A stretch of DNA of 64,000 nt from Marinobacter koreensis (GCF_023156285.1 NZ_JAKZAJ010000001.1:372001-436000), one strand, 5' to 3'; positions 25,627 to 37,404 are shown, counted from the first letter of the stretch. The notes: generated from the letters alone by a model not told the origin. Made by a program: numbers and translations.

Positions 25627-25659
25627 GACTGCCCGCGTTACAATAGGACACGGGCAGTC
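25627..25659. terminator. Hairpin downstream of yciH
   Basis: GACTGCCCG and CGGGCAGTC form a perfect 9-bp stem with a 15-nt loop, 20 bp after the yciH stop. No T tract follows directly. It may protect the yciH mRNA end or be part of the dadA leader. Confidence 0.45.
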
Positions 25660-25685
25660 AGTTCCCCGAACTCTCATGAATATGC

Positions 25686-25726
25686 GAACTCCCTGGGCGT
25701 CTCGTCGAACGAGGCGCAGGGAGTTC
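25686..25726 (+). promoter_or_regulatory. Long hairpin in the dadA leader
   Basis: GAACTCCCT pairs with AGGGAGTTC, and an inner GCGTCTCGT pairs with ACGAGGCGC apart from one G-U, giving a stem of about 19 bp with a CGA loop. TTT follows, then the dadA ribosome-binding site GGAGG and ATG at 25744. Its place just before the start suggests attenuation or translation control, or the terminator of a short leader transcript. Confidence 0.5.
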
Positions 25727-25743
25727 TTTGATCGGAGGCAAGC

Positions 25744-26997
25744 ATGCACATTCTGGTGTTGGGCGCGGGTGTTGTCGGTACGACCACCGCCTGGTTTTTG
25801 CAGAAGCAGGGACATCAGGTCACGGTGGTGGATCGTCAGAGCCGGGCCGGCCTCGAAACCAGTTACGCCAACGGCGGCCAGATTTCCGTGTCCCATGCCG
25901 AGCCCTGGGCCAACCCCTCGGCGCCATTGAAAGTGCTTAAATGGCTGACGAAAGCAGACGCGCCGCTGTTGTTCAAGCCGCGCCTGGACCCGGCCCAATG
26001 GCGCTGGGCTCTCTCGTTTCTCAGCGAATGCACCTCGTCGAAAGCGGCCCATAATATCCGCCAGATGGTCAATCTCGGAACCTACAGCCGGGCACAACTC
26101 CAGGCTCTGAGGAAGGAACTGGGACTGGAATACGATCATCTGGAAAAGGGCATTCTCCACTTCTACACCAATCCGGAAGAATTCGACGGCGCCATCGAGC
26201 CGACCCGCATCATGCAGGATCTGGGCTGCGACCGGCAGATCATCGACGCCAACCGGGCGGTTGAACTGGAGCCTGCGCTGAATCCGATCAAACACCGTAT
26301 TGCAGGCGCTACCTACACTAGCGAGGACGAATCAGGCGATGCCCGGAAATTCACCCAGGCGCTGGCCGATCGCTGTCAGCAAGCCGGGGTCAACTTCCTC
26401 TACAACACCGATATCGTCGGGTTCGACCACGCGGGCGAACGGTTGTTGGGCGTCCAGATTCTCAATGCGGGCCACCACGAAACCTTACGTGCGGACTCCT
26501 ATGTCCTTTGCCTGGGCAGCTTCAGTGCCATTCTGGCCCGGCAACTCGGGCTCTCGCTGAACATCTATCCGGCCAAGGGCTATTCGATTACCGTCCCGGT
26601 CAAGAATGAAGAGGCCGCGTTTAATGTGAGCCTGACGGACGACGAGTACAAACTGGTCTACTCACGGCTGGGAGACCGTCTACGCGTGGCCGGAACGGCC
26701 GAGCTGAATGGTTACAGCCGGCAGCTGAATCTGACCCGCTGCCGGGCCATTGTGAGACGTACCGCGGAAGTGATGCCGGAAGCCGGCGACTGGGACAAAG
26801 CCGAATTCTGGACCGGTCTGCGGCCCACCACACCCTCAAACGTGCCATACATTGGCAAGAGTCATTTTGCCAATCTGTACCTGAACACCGGGCACGGCAC
26901 CCTCGGCTGGACGCATTCCTGCGGGTCGGCTGCGGCTCTGGCCGATATTGTCGATGGCAGGAAGCCTGAGGTGGATTTCACGTTCGCCGGAGTCTGA
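25744..26997 (+). CDS. dadA: D-amino acid dehydrogenase
   Basis: A 417-residue FAD enzyme that oxidises D-amino acids, chiefly D-alanine, to 2-oxo acids and passes electrons to the respiratory chain at the inner-membrane inner face. It opens with the FAD-binding MHILVLGAGVVGTTTAWFL and shows ETSYANGGQIS, the C-terminal PYIGKS and NTGHGTLGWTHSCGSA typical of DadA. The length matches E. coli DadA at about 432. No alanine racemase (dadX) is adjacent, unlike in enterics. GGAGG lies 6 nt before the ATG, after a long hairpin. Confidence 0.93.
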   Translation: MHILVLGAGVVGTTTAWFLQKQGHQVTVVDRQSRAGLETSYANGGQISVSHAEPWANPSAPLKVLKWLTKADAPLLFKPRLDPAQWRWALSFLSECTSSKAAHNIRQMVNLGTYSRAQLQALRKELGLEYDHLEKGILHFYTNPEEFDGAIEPTRIMQDLGCDRQIIDANRAVELEPALNPIKHRIAGATYTSEDESGDARKFTQALADRCQQAGVNFLYNTDIVGFDHAGERLLGVQILNAGHHETLRADSYVLCLGSFSAILARQLGLSLNIYPAKGYSITVPVKNEEAAFNVSLTDDEYKLVYSRLGDRLRVAGTAELNGYSRQLNLTRCRAIVRRTAEVMPEAGDWDKAEFWTGLRPTTPSNVPYIGKSHFANLYLNTGHGTLGWTHSCGSAAALADIVDGRKPEVDFTFAGV

Positions 26998-27005
26998 ATG
27001 GGAAG

Positions 27006-27030
27006 CCCCGGGACCTCGTCGGCCCCGGGG
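27006..27030. terminator. GC-rich hairpin between convergent dadA and acyl-CoA ligase genes
   Basis: CCCCGGG pairs with CCCGGGG around an 11-nt loop in the 49-bp space between two convergent stops. No T run is present on either side, so function as a terminator is uncertain. Confidence 0.4.
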
Positions 27031-27046
27031 ATGTCCTGCTGGTTGA

Positions 27047-28693
27047 TCAGTCTTTCAACTGATCCCGGATCAGTTTCTTGTTGATCTTGCCGACGCTGGT
27101 TTTCGGGATGTCGTCTACAAAATCCATCTGTTCCGGAATCGCCCACTTGTTGATGTCGCCCTTCTCGACGAACTGTTGCAGGTGCTTCTGGATGTCTTCC
27201 AGCGAGGCGTCCTCGCCCGGTTTCAGGGTCACCAGGGCGTAGGGCCGCTCACCCCATTTTTCATCGGGCACACCCACCACCGCAGCGCCGGCGACCGCCG
27301 GGTGCTGGCTTATCAGGTTCTCCAGATCCAGTGACGACAACCATTCACCACCGGTCTTGATGACATCCTTGATGCGATCCTTGATGGTCAGGGTGTTGTC
27401 GGGCTCCATACTTGCCACGTCACCGGTGTGCAGCCAGCCGCCTTGCCACAGCTCTTCGCCTTTCTCGGGCTCCTTGAAGTAGCTCTGGGTGAGCCAGGGC
27501 GCGCGGGCAACCACCTCACCCTTGGCTTCGCCATCGTGCGCAACTGGGTTGCCCGACGGATCAACGATTTCCAGATCCACCAGGGGCACGGCAATACCGG
27601 TTTTTACCCTCTGGTCGGTCTGCTGCTCCAGCGGAAGTTCCAGATCTTCGGGCTTCAGATAGGTGGTGCTCAGCAGCGGGCAGGTCTCCGACATGCCGTA
27701 ACCGGTATACATGCGAATGCCCAGTTTGGCGCCCGCATCACAGAGTCCCTTGGTCAGCGCGCTGCCGCCGATCAGGACGTGCCAGTTGCTGAGGTCCGCG
27801 GTTTTGATGGACTCCGTGGCCATCATCATCTGCATGATGGTCGGTACGCAGTGGGAGAAGGTGACCTTGTGTTCCTTGAGCAGGTCCACCAGAAGTTCAG
27901 GCTCGTAGCGGCCAGGATACACCTGCTTGATGCCCATCATGGTTGCGGCGTAGGGAACGCCCCATGCGTGCACATGGAACATCGGTGTCACCGGCATATA
28001 GACAGAGTTGGAGCGCATCAGGGGCATTTCATCGGAGAAGCCGAGGGAGCCAACCTGCGCCAGTGTATGCAGGACCAGTTGCCTGTGGCTGAAATAGACG
28101 CCCTTGGGGTTGCCGGTCGTGCCAGTGGTGTAGAACGTCGTGGCAACACTGTTCTCGTCAAAGTCCGGGAAGTCGAAGTGTGAGTCAGCCTTGGCCAGCA
28201 GGCTTTCGTATTCGCCGGCGGTATCGAGGGCCGCCTCTTTCGGCGCGTCGTTATCGGTGAGCTGGATGTAGCTCTTGACCGTTTTGATCTCGCCTTTTAC
28301 GGCTTCGAGGATGGGCAGGAAGTCATCGTGCACCAGCACCACATCGTCTTCAGCGTGGTTCATGGTGTAGACAATCTGCTCCGGTGACAGTCGCACGTTG
28401 ATTGTGTGCAGGACCGCGCCGATCATCGGAATTGCGAAAAAGCATTCCAGGTAACGTGGAGTGTCCCAGTCCATAACGGCGACAGTATCACCCGGTTTGA
28501 CACCGGCGTCTGTGAGCGCATTGGCGAGGCGATGGATTCGCTCGACGAGGGTGGTGTAGGTGTATTTGCTGCGGTTCGCGTAATGAATTTCCTGGTCGGG
28601 GTTGTAACGTGGGCCCGAGAGCAGGAGGTTTTTGATAAGCAGCGGGTACTCGTAAGCGTTATTCGCCGGGGACAGAATTCGGGTCTGTGCCAT
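27047..28693 (-). CDS. Medium/long-chain fatty acyl-CoA ligase
   Basis: A 548-residue AMP-forming ligase of the AlkK/FadD-like branch. The P-loop TTGTTGNPKGV is at about residues 189-199; MFHVHAWG, YGMSETCP, GWLHTGDVASMEPDN and the catalytic KTSVGKINKK at the C-terminus are all present. It would feed beta-oxidation with fatty acids, including those made from alkanes by the alkB product. No signal peptide. AGAGGA lies 7-8 nt before the ATG. It is transcribed toward dadA. Confidence 0.9.
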   Translation of the reverse strand: MAQTRILSPANNAYEYPLLIKNLLLSGPRYNPDQEIHYANRSKYTYTTLVERIHRLANALTDAGVKPGDTVAVMDWDTPRYLECFFAIPMIGAVLHTINVRLSPEQIVYTMNHAEDDVVLVHDDFLPILEAVKGEIKTVKSYIQLTDNDAPKEAALDTAGEYESLLAKADSHFDFPDFDENSVATTFYTTGTTGNPKGVYFSHRQLVLHTLAQVGSLGFSDEMPLMRSNSVYMPVTPMFHVHAWGVPYAATMMGIKQVYPGRYEPELLVDLLKEHKVTFSHCVPTIMQMMMATESIKTADLSNWHVLIGGSALTKGLCDAGAKLGIRMYTGYGMSETCPLLSTTYLKPEDLELPLEQQTDQRVKTGIAVPLVDLEIVDPSGNPVAHDGEAKGEVVARAPWLTQSYFKEPEKGEELWQGGWLHTGDVASMEPDNTLTIKDRIKDVIKTGGEWLSSLDLENLISQHPAVAGAAVVGVPDEKWGERPYALVTLKPGEDASLEDIQKHLQQFVEKGDINKWAIPEQMDFVDDIPKTSVGKINKKLIRDQLKD

Positions 28694-28783
28694 GTTGTGG
28701 TCCTCTTTCTCTGCTTCTGGTTGTTATTGCGTCGAGAGTGTTAAATCTGACACAGATTGGCAGAAACGGGAACCGGTGAGAGG

Positions 28784-28836
28784 CAAAAAATCGCAGAACA
28801 TACCCTTTCAAATTAACAGGATGGGTACGCTCTGCG
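28784..28836 (-). terminator. Rho-independent terminator after ppnP
   Basis: An interrupted stem (CGCAGA with TCTGCG, and TACCC with GGGTA) lies just beyond the ppnP stop. On the minus strand it is followed by a run of six T. It would also end read-through from the mrp operon. Confidence 0.75.
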
Positions 28837-28846
28837 AATCTGGATG

Positions 28847-29128
28847 TTATTCGTAGGTACAGAGGTAAGCGGTGTCGATATCGGTTTTTGCCTTGAAGCT
28901 TGCCTGACCGGCTACATCGAAGCTTTCACCGGCCCCGTAGGTCATCCATTCATTCATGCCCGGCAACAGCACCGTCAGTGCGCCACTGATGATGGTCATG
29001 GTTTCTTTTTTGGTCGTGCCGAACTCGAATTCGCCCGGGCTGATAACGCCAACCGTTGCCGGCAGGGTTGCAGTCTGGAAACCGATCGACTTGGCTCTGC
29101 CGTCGAAATACTCGTTCACTTTCAGCAT
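28847..29128 (-). CDS. ppnP: Pyrimidine/purine nucleoside phosphorylase PpnP
   Basis: A 93-residue single-domain cupin (formerly YaiE/DUF1255) that cleaves several nucleosides with phosphate in vitro. Marks are the N-terminal VNEYFDGRAKSIGF, then GVISPGEFEFGTTKKETMTIISGALTVLLPG and AGESFDVAGQASF. The length is that of E. coli PpnP (94). AGGAGG lies 7 nt before the ATG. It is downstream of mrpG by 82 bp on the same strand and ends in its own terminator. Confidence 0.93.
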   Translation of the reverse strand: MLKVNEYFDGRAKSIGFQTATLPATVGVISPGEFEFGTTKKETMTIISGALTVLLPGMNEWMTYGAGESFDVAGQASFKAKTDIDTAYLCTYE

Positions 29129-29210
29129 GAGTTTGCCTCCTGAAGACGTTTGGGCGACCTACTATACGGCAAAATCCTGTCAGGCCAATGACAAATTTCC
29201 CGTCGCCCGC

Positions 29211-29546
29211 CTACTGGTCCCAGGGATTTCCGCGCGTGCCCTCAGCAGGCGGAACATCGATGTGCATGGCGGCTTTGGCGAGAATGTTGGCGCTGACCGG
29301 TGCAGTGATGAACAGGAAGACTGTCACCAGAATTTCCGACACGCCTATTCCTTCGCCGGACGCGCTGAAATAGATCACCGAGCTGAGCATGATGGCCCCG
29401 ACGCCCAGTGTGGTCGCCTTGGTCGGGCCATGGAGCCGGCTGAAGAAATCGGGCAGGCGCGCAAGGCCAATGGCTCCGACCAGGGTGAAGGCGCCACCGA
29501 TCAGGAGCAGGGCGCTGATGGCATATTCCGCAACTGGATGCATCAT
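29211..29546 (-). CDS. mrpG: Mrp Na+/H+ antiporter subunit G
   Basis: A 111-residue inner-membrane protein with three hydrophobic helices and the PhaG/MnhG pattern GLARLPDFFSRLHGPTKATTLGVGAI. It is the smallest common subunit of the Mrp complex, which exchanges cytoplasmic Na+ (or K+) for external protons. AGGAGG stands 5 nt before the start, 8 bp after the mrpF stop. Last gene of the six-gene operon. Confidence 0.92.
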   Translation of the reverse strand: MMHPVAEYAISALLLIGGAFTLVGAIGLARLPDFFSRLHGPTKATTLGVGAIMLSSVIYFSASGEGIGVSEILVTVFLFITAPVSANILAKAAMHIDVPPAEGTRGNPWDQ

Positions 29547-29554
29547 TGTTCCTC

Positions 29555-29824
29555 CTATTCAATCACGCTGCCGCGCTTGAGGTATTTCGCCATGGCGACG
29601 GTCCCGACGAAGCCCATCACGGCGATCAGCAAGGCTGCCTCCAGGTACATGCGGGTCCCCAGCGTCACGCTCAGCAGGATAATCAGCGCAATGGCATTGA
29701 TGTAGAGGGTGTCCAGCGCCAGCACCCGGTCGGTGGCGTTGGGTCCCTTGATCAGTCGGTAAACGTTCAGCAGGGCCGCCAGTGTGACCATGGCAATGGT
29801 GAGGTAGAGGGCGACGATCATCAT
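29555..29824 (-). CDS. mrpF: Mrp Na+/H+ antiporter subunit F
   Basis: An 89-residue protein with three membrane helices and the conserved RLIKGPNATDRVLALDTLYINAIALI segment of PhaF/MnhF. The Asp in ATDRVLALD is a conserved, functionally important residue of this subunit. Its ATG overlaps the mrpE stop by four bases. Confidence 0.92.
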   Translation of the reverse strand: MMIVALYLTIAMVTLAALLNVYRLIKGPNATDRVLALDTLYINAIALIILLSVTLGTRMYLEAALLIAVMGFVGTVAMAKYLKRGSVIE

Positions 29825-30309
29825 TCGAACATCTCCAGCAGGCGTCGTTCGTAGCGGTTGCGGATGCTGTGGATCACTTCCTCGTCACTCTCGGCATCGA
29901 GGGCGTGAATGAGCAGCGATTTGTGGTCATCGCTGACGTCCACGGTCACGGTGCCGGGTGTGAGGGAGATAGTTCCGGCCAGCACGGTAATGGCCAGGGG
30001 ATCGGTCAGCTCCAGCGGATAGACCACGAACGCGGAGCGGGGCCGCCGTGCTGACAGGATGAGGGCGGCGACCTCGAAGCTGGCGACCACAATATCCCTG
30101 AGAACATGCACGAGGTAACCCGGCATTCGCCACCATTTAAGCAACGACGGGCGTTCGGGCCAGAATCCCTGGGTCAACTGGGGAATGGCCCAGGCCAGGA
30201 CCAGGCCGAGGACGACACTGCCCCCACTAACGCCTTCGCTCAGGAACTGCCAGATCAGGAACAGGCTTAGACTGAGCCAGGGCTGCGGGAATGTCAGTCG
30301 ATCCAGCAT
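29821..30309 (-). CDS. mrpE: Mrp Na+/H+ antiporter subunit E
   Basis: A 162-residue subunit with two or three N-terminal helices and a cytoplasmic C-terminal part carrying SLTPGTVTVDVSDDHKSLLIHALD, the PhaE/MnhE signature. Coupled to mrpD by a TGATG overlap and to mrpF by an ATGA overlap, which fixes both ends. The subunit is needed for complex assembly in studied systems. Confidence 0.92.
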   Translation of the reverse strand: MLDRLTFPQPWLSLSLFLIWQFLSEGVSGGSVVLGLVLAWAIPQLTQGFWPERPSLLKWWRMPGYLVHVLRDIVVASFEVAALILSARRPRSAFVVYPLELTDPLAITVLAGTISLTPGTVTVDVSDDHKSLLIHALDAESDEEVIHSIRNRYERRLLEMFE

Positions 30310-31826
30310 CAGTTGTCCTCCTGAACCATGGGCGTTTGCAGGATCTGCACATACCCCTGTCTATCCTGCAGCTGCGCGGCAGTGGCGTCCGTGTACTCAT
30401 TGATCGGCCCGGCAAAGGCGACGATGATCACGCTCAAGGCTACCAGGGCGCCGGTTGCCGCCCGTACTTCGCCGCCCAGGCGGGGCGGGTCCTCAATGTG
30501 TCCACCGACGGTGCGCCAGAACACGATGCTGCCGGCCCTGCTGTAGGCAATCACAGTAAAGAAACTGCCGACCAGCAGAATGCCCCAGAGCCAGGCCATC
30601 TCGGAGCCAGAGGTGACCGATTGCAGAATGAGCACCTTGGAAAAGAATCCACTCAGGGGCGGCAGTCCGGCGGCGGCAACTGCACCAACCAGGAAGAACA
30701 CGCTCAGCAGTGTCCGGTTCTGCATCGGCGGTGCGGTCACGATCCGGTCACCGGCGCTACCGCGCTGGCTGGCCACCAGTTCGGAGAGCAGGAAAAGCCC
30801 TCCGACGGTCCAGGTGGTGCTCAACAGATAGAACAGCGCCGCCGATATACCGGCGTTGGAGCCCAGCGCGATGGGCGCCAGAAGAGTACCCACGGAAATA
30901 ACCACCTGCCAGGCGACCAGGGTCTTGAGGCTCTGGGCGCCGAGCGCGCCGATAACCCCCATCGCGAGGGTAACGAGTGCCAGCGGGAACAGCCAGTCCA
31001 TGCCCAGGTTGGCCAGCGGACCGGCGTGGTTACCGAACACCAGCAGGTAGACTCTGAGAATGGCGTATATCCCCACCTTAGTCATCACCGCAAACAGGGC
31101 AGCGACGGGAGCCGATGCCCTCGCGTAGGCCTTTGGCAGCCAGAAACTCAGAGGCAGGACCGCTGCTTTCAGGCCGAAGACCACCAGCAGCATAAGGCCG
31201 CCAGCTTTCACAAGTTCGAGGTCTGCGCCCTGAAGATCCGGAATCCGGAGCGCCAGGTCGGCCATGTTGAGGGTGCCGGTCACGCTGTAGATCATGCCGA
31301 CACTGATCAGGAACAGTGCCGATCCCACCAGGTTGAGCACGACATAGTGCAGCCCCGGGATGGTGCGGGCGGTTCCACCACCATGCATCAGCAGACCGTA
31401 GGATGCGATCAGGAGCACCTCGAAGGCCACGAACAGATTGAACAGGTCGCCGGTGAGGAAGGCGATGTTCAGGCCCATGAGCTGGAACAGGAAAAGTCCG
31501 TGGAACTGCCGGTTGCCCTCGTCGTAGCCACCCAGGGAAAACAGGTGGCAGAACAGAGCGAGAACCGCAGTCAGTACCAGCATCAGCGCCGCGAGGCGAT
31601 CCAGCACCAGGACGATGCCGAAGGGCGGCTGCCAGTTGCCGAAGGCGTAGAGGCGGTATTGCCCGTCATTGGCAAGCAGGAGCAGCACAATCGTGGCGAC
31701 CAGAAGCAGTACCGTGGTCGCGAGGGCCAGAGTCCGGCGCAGGCTGATGGGCGCATAGCCCATGAAGACTTGCAGGATACCGCCAAGTAGCGGGATCAGG
31801 ATCGGTGCGATCAGCCATTGATTCAT
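30309..31826 (-). CDS. mrpD: Mrp Na+/H+ antiporter subunit D
   Basis: A 505-residue membrane protein homologous to the proton-pumping subunits of respiratory complex I. About 14 helices. Key blocks are the helix-5 region HGLFLFQLMGLNIAFLTGDLFNLFVAFEVLL, with its conserved Glu, and LKAAVLPLSFWLPKAYARASAPVAALFA with the conserved Lys and Pro-Phe-Trp-Leu-Pro motif. It forms a proton or cation path together with MrpA. Four-base overlap with mrpC and TGATG overlap with mrpE. Confidence 0.93.
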   Translation of the reverse strand: MNQWLIAPILIPLLGGILQVFMGYAPISLRRTLALATTVLLLVATIVLLLLANDGQYRLYAFGNWQPPFGIVLVLDRLAALMLVLTAVLALFCHLFSLGGYDEGNRQFHGLFLFQLMGLNIAFLTGDLFNLFVAFEVLLIASYGLLMHGGGTARTIPGLHYVVLNLVGSALFLISVGMIYSVTGTLNMADLALRIPDLQGADLELVKAGGLMLLVVFGLKAAVLPLSFWLPKAYARASAPVAALFAVMTKVGIYAILRVYLLVFGNHAGPLANLGMDWLFPLALVTLAMGVIGALGAQSLKTLVAWQVVISVGTLLAPIALGSNAGISAALFYLLSTTWTVGGLFLLSELVASQRGSAGDRIVTAPPMQNRTLLSVFFLVGAVAAAGLPPLSGFFSKVLILQSVTSGSEMAWLWGILLVGSFFTVIAYSRAGSIVFWRTVGGHIEDPPRLGGEVRAATGALVALSVIIVAFAGPINEYTDATAAQLQDRQGYVQILQTPMVQEDN

Positions 31827-32197
31827 TGGTCGTGGCCCTCCCGTTTTTCCGGCGCTGCCGAGTCCGGTTCCGACGAGGACTGGTCTCCGTTGACGTGATC
31901 GTCGTCATGGTCCGCGAGGCTTCGGAGGGAAAGCACGACGACAAAGGCCGTCATGGCAAAGCCGATCACGATCGCGGTCAGGACAAGGGCCTGAGGCAGC
32001 GGGTCGGTGTAGCTCTCCGTGCTGCCTATAATCGGTTGGGCGCCGGTCGCCAGGCGGCCGGTGGAAAACAGGAACAGATTGACGCCGTAGGACAGCAGCG
32101 TCAGCCCGACGACGACCGGGAAGGTGCGCGCGCGGAGCAACAGATAGACGCCCGAGGCGGTCAGGGTTCCAATGGCCAGGGCAAACACGAGTTCCAT
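31823..32197 (-). CDS. mrpC: Mrp Na+/H+ antiporter subunit C
   Basis: A 124-residue NuoK-like subunit with three helices: ASGVYLLLRARTFPVVVGLTLLSYGVNLFLF, a short loop with the ADPLPQALVLTAIVIGFAMTAF-type segment, and a charged C-terminal tail of about 25 residues rich in Asp, His and Glu that is longer than usual. Starts in a TGATG overlap with the mrpA stop. Confidence 0.92.
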   Translation of the reverse strand: MELVFALAIGTLTASGVYLLLRARTFPVVVGLTLLSYGVNLFLFSTGRLATGAQPIIGSTESYTDPLPQALVLTAIVIGFAMTAFVVVLSLRSLADHDDDHVNGDQSSSEPDSAAPEKREGHDQ

Positions 32198-34998
32198 CAG
32201 TTGGCCTCCGGTCCGGGTTTGATGGCGGAATGCGGGGAGAGGCGGCCGATGCTGACCAGTGCCAGCAGGGTTGCGCCGATAACGGTCAGATAAACCCCCA
32301 GATCAAAGATCATGGCCGATGCCAGTTCAAATTCACCCACGAAGGGCCAGTGTATATGGCCGAACGTCGAGGTCAGGAACGGGTAGCTGAAGGCCAGGCT
32401 GCCGGCTCCGGCGATGACCGCAAACAGCAGGCCCAGGCCGATCATGTTGTGGTATTTGAACGGGATCCGGTCTTCGGTCCAGTCCATCCCGCTGGCGACG
32501 TATTGCAGGATCAGCGCCACTGAGGTGACCAGGCCGGCAATGAAACCGCCGCCAGGCAGGTTGTGGCCCCTCAGGAAGATGTACACGGAGACCATCAGGG
32601 CCAACGGGAGCATTGGCCGGGCGATCTGACGAAGCATCATCGGATGGGTATCCCGGGTCCATGGATGGCCCTGGCCATCGCCCGGTGGCGGGGTCAGGGC
32701 AGTATTTTTCAACATCGCGTAGATGCCCAGCGCGGCGATGGCCAGTACCGTGATTTCACCCAGGGTATCGAAGCCCCGGAAGTCCACCAGGATCACGTTG
32801 ACCACATTGGTACCGCCACCTTCCGGTTTGCTGTTGGCCAGGAAAAAGTCCGAGATTGAACTGAACGGACGCGTCAGCATGGCCAGGGTGATCAGTGTCA
32901 TCCCACCGCCGGCGACCAGTGCGATGAGAAGATCCCGGAGGCGCCTGCCGGAACTGCTTTCGATGGGTGTCCAGGACGGCATGTAGTAGAGCGCCAGCAT
33001 CAGCAGCACGATAGTGACGACTTCAACGGACAGCTGAGTCATGGCCAGGTCCGGTGCCGAGAAGCGGGCGAACCCGAGGGCCACAATCAGCCCGACAACG
33101 CTCAGTAGCACCAGTGCGTAGAAACGCTCCCGATGCATGACGGCAGTCATGATGGCGGCAATGATCAATACCGCCACGGCAATGCCGGTAGGCGCGTCCA
33201 CGGGCGTCAGTCCATTTGCGCCGATAAAGAGTCCGAGATTGGCCAGCGGGGCTGCCGCGATCACGATGACGCTGAGCACAAGAAGCATCGCGTAGCGCTG
33301 AAGCGAGCCATTTTCGAGCCGGGCCGTCAGACGATTGGCCGCTTCTGTCACGCGAGCCACAGCCGCTTCGAAGACGGCTTTCTCATCGATTTCCTTGAAC
33401 CGGGCGTGGAAGTCGAAGAAGCGCTGCCGCTGGCTGTACATCAGCAATCCACCGAAAAACGCCACGAAGCTCATCAGCAATGGAAGGTTCAGACCGTGGG
33501 CAAACGTGAGATGGTAATCAGGCACATCTCCGCCCAGCGTGGCCGATGCCGCCGCGAAGAGAAGCGGGCCAACGGATATGGCCGGGAAGATGCCCACCAT
33601 CACACAGGCGAACACCAGTATCTCCACCGGTATCTTCATGTAGCGGGGCGGTTCGTGCGGCGGGAATACCGGCAGATCCACCGGCTTGCCGTTGAAGAAA
33701 ACGTCGTGGACGAAGCGTACCGAGTACGCCACCGAGAAGATGCCCGCCAGGGTCGCGATGATCGGGGGCAACCAGGCCCAGAGACCTGGCAGGTTCAGGT
33801 CCAGGGACTCGGCAAAGAACATTTCCTTGCTCAGGAATCCGTTCAGCAAGGGTACCCCCGCCATGGAGGAGGCGGCGACCATTGCCAGTGTGGCCGTGTG
33901 CGGCATGTAACGCCACAGGCCGTTGATTCGACGCATGTCCCGGGTACCGGTCTCGTGGTCAATAATACCCGCGGCCATGAACAGGGATGCCTTGAAGGTG
34001 GCGTGGTTGATGACGTGAAACACCGCTGCCACTGCGGCCAGCTTTGTCCCCATTCCGAACAGCAGGGTGATGAGGCCCAGATGGCTGACGGTCGAGTAGG
34101 CCAGGAGCCCTTTGAGATCATGCTTGAGCATCGCGGTGTAGGCCCCGAGCAGCAAGGTGGCCATGCCGGTGAAACTGACCATGTAGAACCACTGTTCCGT
34201 GCCTGCCAGTGCCGGATACAGCCTTGCCATCAGGAAGATGCCTGCCTTGACCATGGTGGCCGAGTGCAGGTAAGCCGATACCGGCGTGGGCGCCTGCATG
34301 GCGTGTGGCAACCAGAAATGAAAGGGGAACTGGGCCGATTTGGTGAAGGCGCCGAGCAATACCAGGGTCAGGACAACCGGGTACATGGCATGGGCCTTGA
34401 TCTGATCGCCCGCTGCCAGAACGTCGTCCAGCTCGAAACTGCCCACAATGTTGCCGATGATCAGGATGCCCGCCAGCAAGGCCAGTCCGCCACCACCGGT
34501 GACCGCCAGAGCCATGCGTGCGCCTCGCCGGGCATCCTGCTTGTGGGTCCAGAAACCGATCAGCAGGAACGACACCAGGCTGGTGAGTTCCCAGAAAATC
34601 AGCATCAGCAGCAGGTTGCTGGACATCACGATGCCCAGCATGGCGCCCTTGAAGCATAGAAGCAGGGCGTAGAATTTGGCGATATTCTCCTTCGGCTTCA
34701 GGTAATACCGGGAGTAGAGAATGATCAGCAGACCGATGATCAGGATGAGCAGGGCGAACAGCAGTGACAGACCGTCTAGCCGGAAACTCAGGGACAGGCC
34801 CAGCGCCGGCAGCCAGGGCTGGTGGAACAGGACCACACCGCCGTCGGCAAGAACCTGCCACTGAGGATAGAGCGCCGCCAGGGCGATCAGCGCGGGTACG
34901 GACGAGGCGATGGCAATTGCCGTTCGTCCTCCCTGGGCAAACAGGGGCGCAGCGATCGCCCCCAGAAAAGGCAGCATAACAACCAGCGGTAGCGACAT
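32197..34998 (-). CDS. mrpA: Mrp Na+/H+ antiporter fused subunit A/B
   Basis: A 933-residue fusion of MrpA (NuoL-like) and MrpB. The NuoL-like antiporter domain spans about residues 60-410 (IFWELTSLVSFLLIGFW, AQFPFHFWLPHAMQAPTPVSAYLHSATMVKAG). It is followed by a DUF4040-type section near 610-690, and an MrpB domain from about 790 (RGHNLPGGGFIAGLVTSVALILQY). Fusion of A and B marks the proteobacterial Pha/Sha type. It is the first gene of the operon; GAGGT lies 5 nt before the ATG. The complex would keep the cell low in Na+ and help it at high pH or salinity, as expected for a marine bacterium. Confidence 0.94.
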   Translation of the reverse strand: MSLPLVVMLPFLGAIAAPLFAQGGRTAIAIASSVPALIALAALYPQWQVLADGGVVLFHQPWLPALGLSLSFRLDGLSLLFALLILIIGLLIILYSRYYLKPKENIAKFYALLLCFKGAMLGIVMSSNLLLMLIFWELTSLVSFLLIGFWTHKQDARRGARMALAVTGGGGLALLAGILIIGNIVGSFELDDVLAAGDQIKAHAMYPVVLTLVLLGAFTKSAQFPFHFWLPHAMQAPTPVSAYLHSATMVKAGIFLMARLYPALAGTEQWFYMVSFTGMATLLLGAYTAMLKHDLKGLLAYSTVSHLGLITLLFGMGTKLAAVAAVFHVINHATFKASLFMAAGIIDHETGTRDMRRINGLWRYMPHTATLAMVAASSMAGVPLLNGFLSKEMFFAESLDLNLPGLWAWLPPIIATLAGIFSVAYSVRFVHDVFFNGKPVDLPVFPPHEPPRYMKIPVEILVFACVMVGIFPAISVGPLLFAAASATLGGDVPDYHLTFAHGLNLPLLMSFVAFFGGLLMYSQRQRFFDFHARFKEIDEKAVFEAAVARVTEAANRLTARLENGSLQRYAMLLVLSVIVIAAAPLANLGLFIGANGLTPVDAPTGIAVAVLIIAAIMTAVMHRERFYALVLLSVVGLIVALGFARFSAPDLAMTQLSVEVVTIVLLMLALYYMPSWTPIESSSGRRLRDLLIALVAGGGMTLITLAMLTRPFSSISDFFLANSKPEGGGTNVVNVILVDFRGFDTLGEITVLAIAALGIYAMLKNTALTPPPGDGQGHPWTRDTHPMMLRQIARPMLPLALMVSVYIFLRGHNLPGGGFIAGLVTSVALILQYVASGMDWTEDRIPFKYHNMIGLGLLFAVIAGAGSLAFSYPFLTSTFGHIHWPFVGEFELASAMIFDLGVYLTVIGATLLALVSIGRLSPHSAIKPGPEAN

Positions 34999-37404
<2,406 letters not shown>

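Noticed and set aside
30291..31790. 499-codon open frame antisense to mrpD
   Set aside because: Full overlap with a conserved subunit gene and a His/Gln-rich product without domains; shadow frame.
33133..34659. 508-codon open frame antisense to the fused mrpA gene
   Set aside because: It lies wholly inside a gene with strong membrane-protein homology; its composition is low in hydrophobics and rich in His and Gln, the usual shadow of a GC-rich coding strand, and there is no ribosome-binding site.
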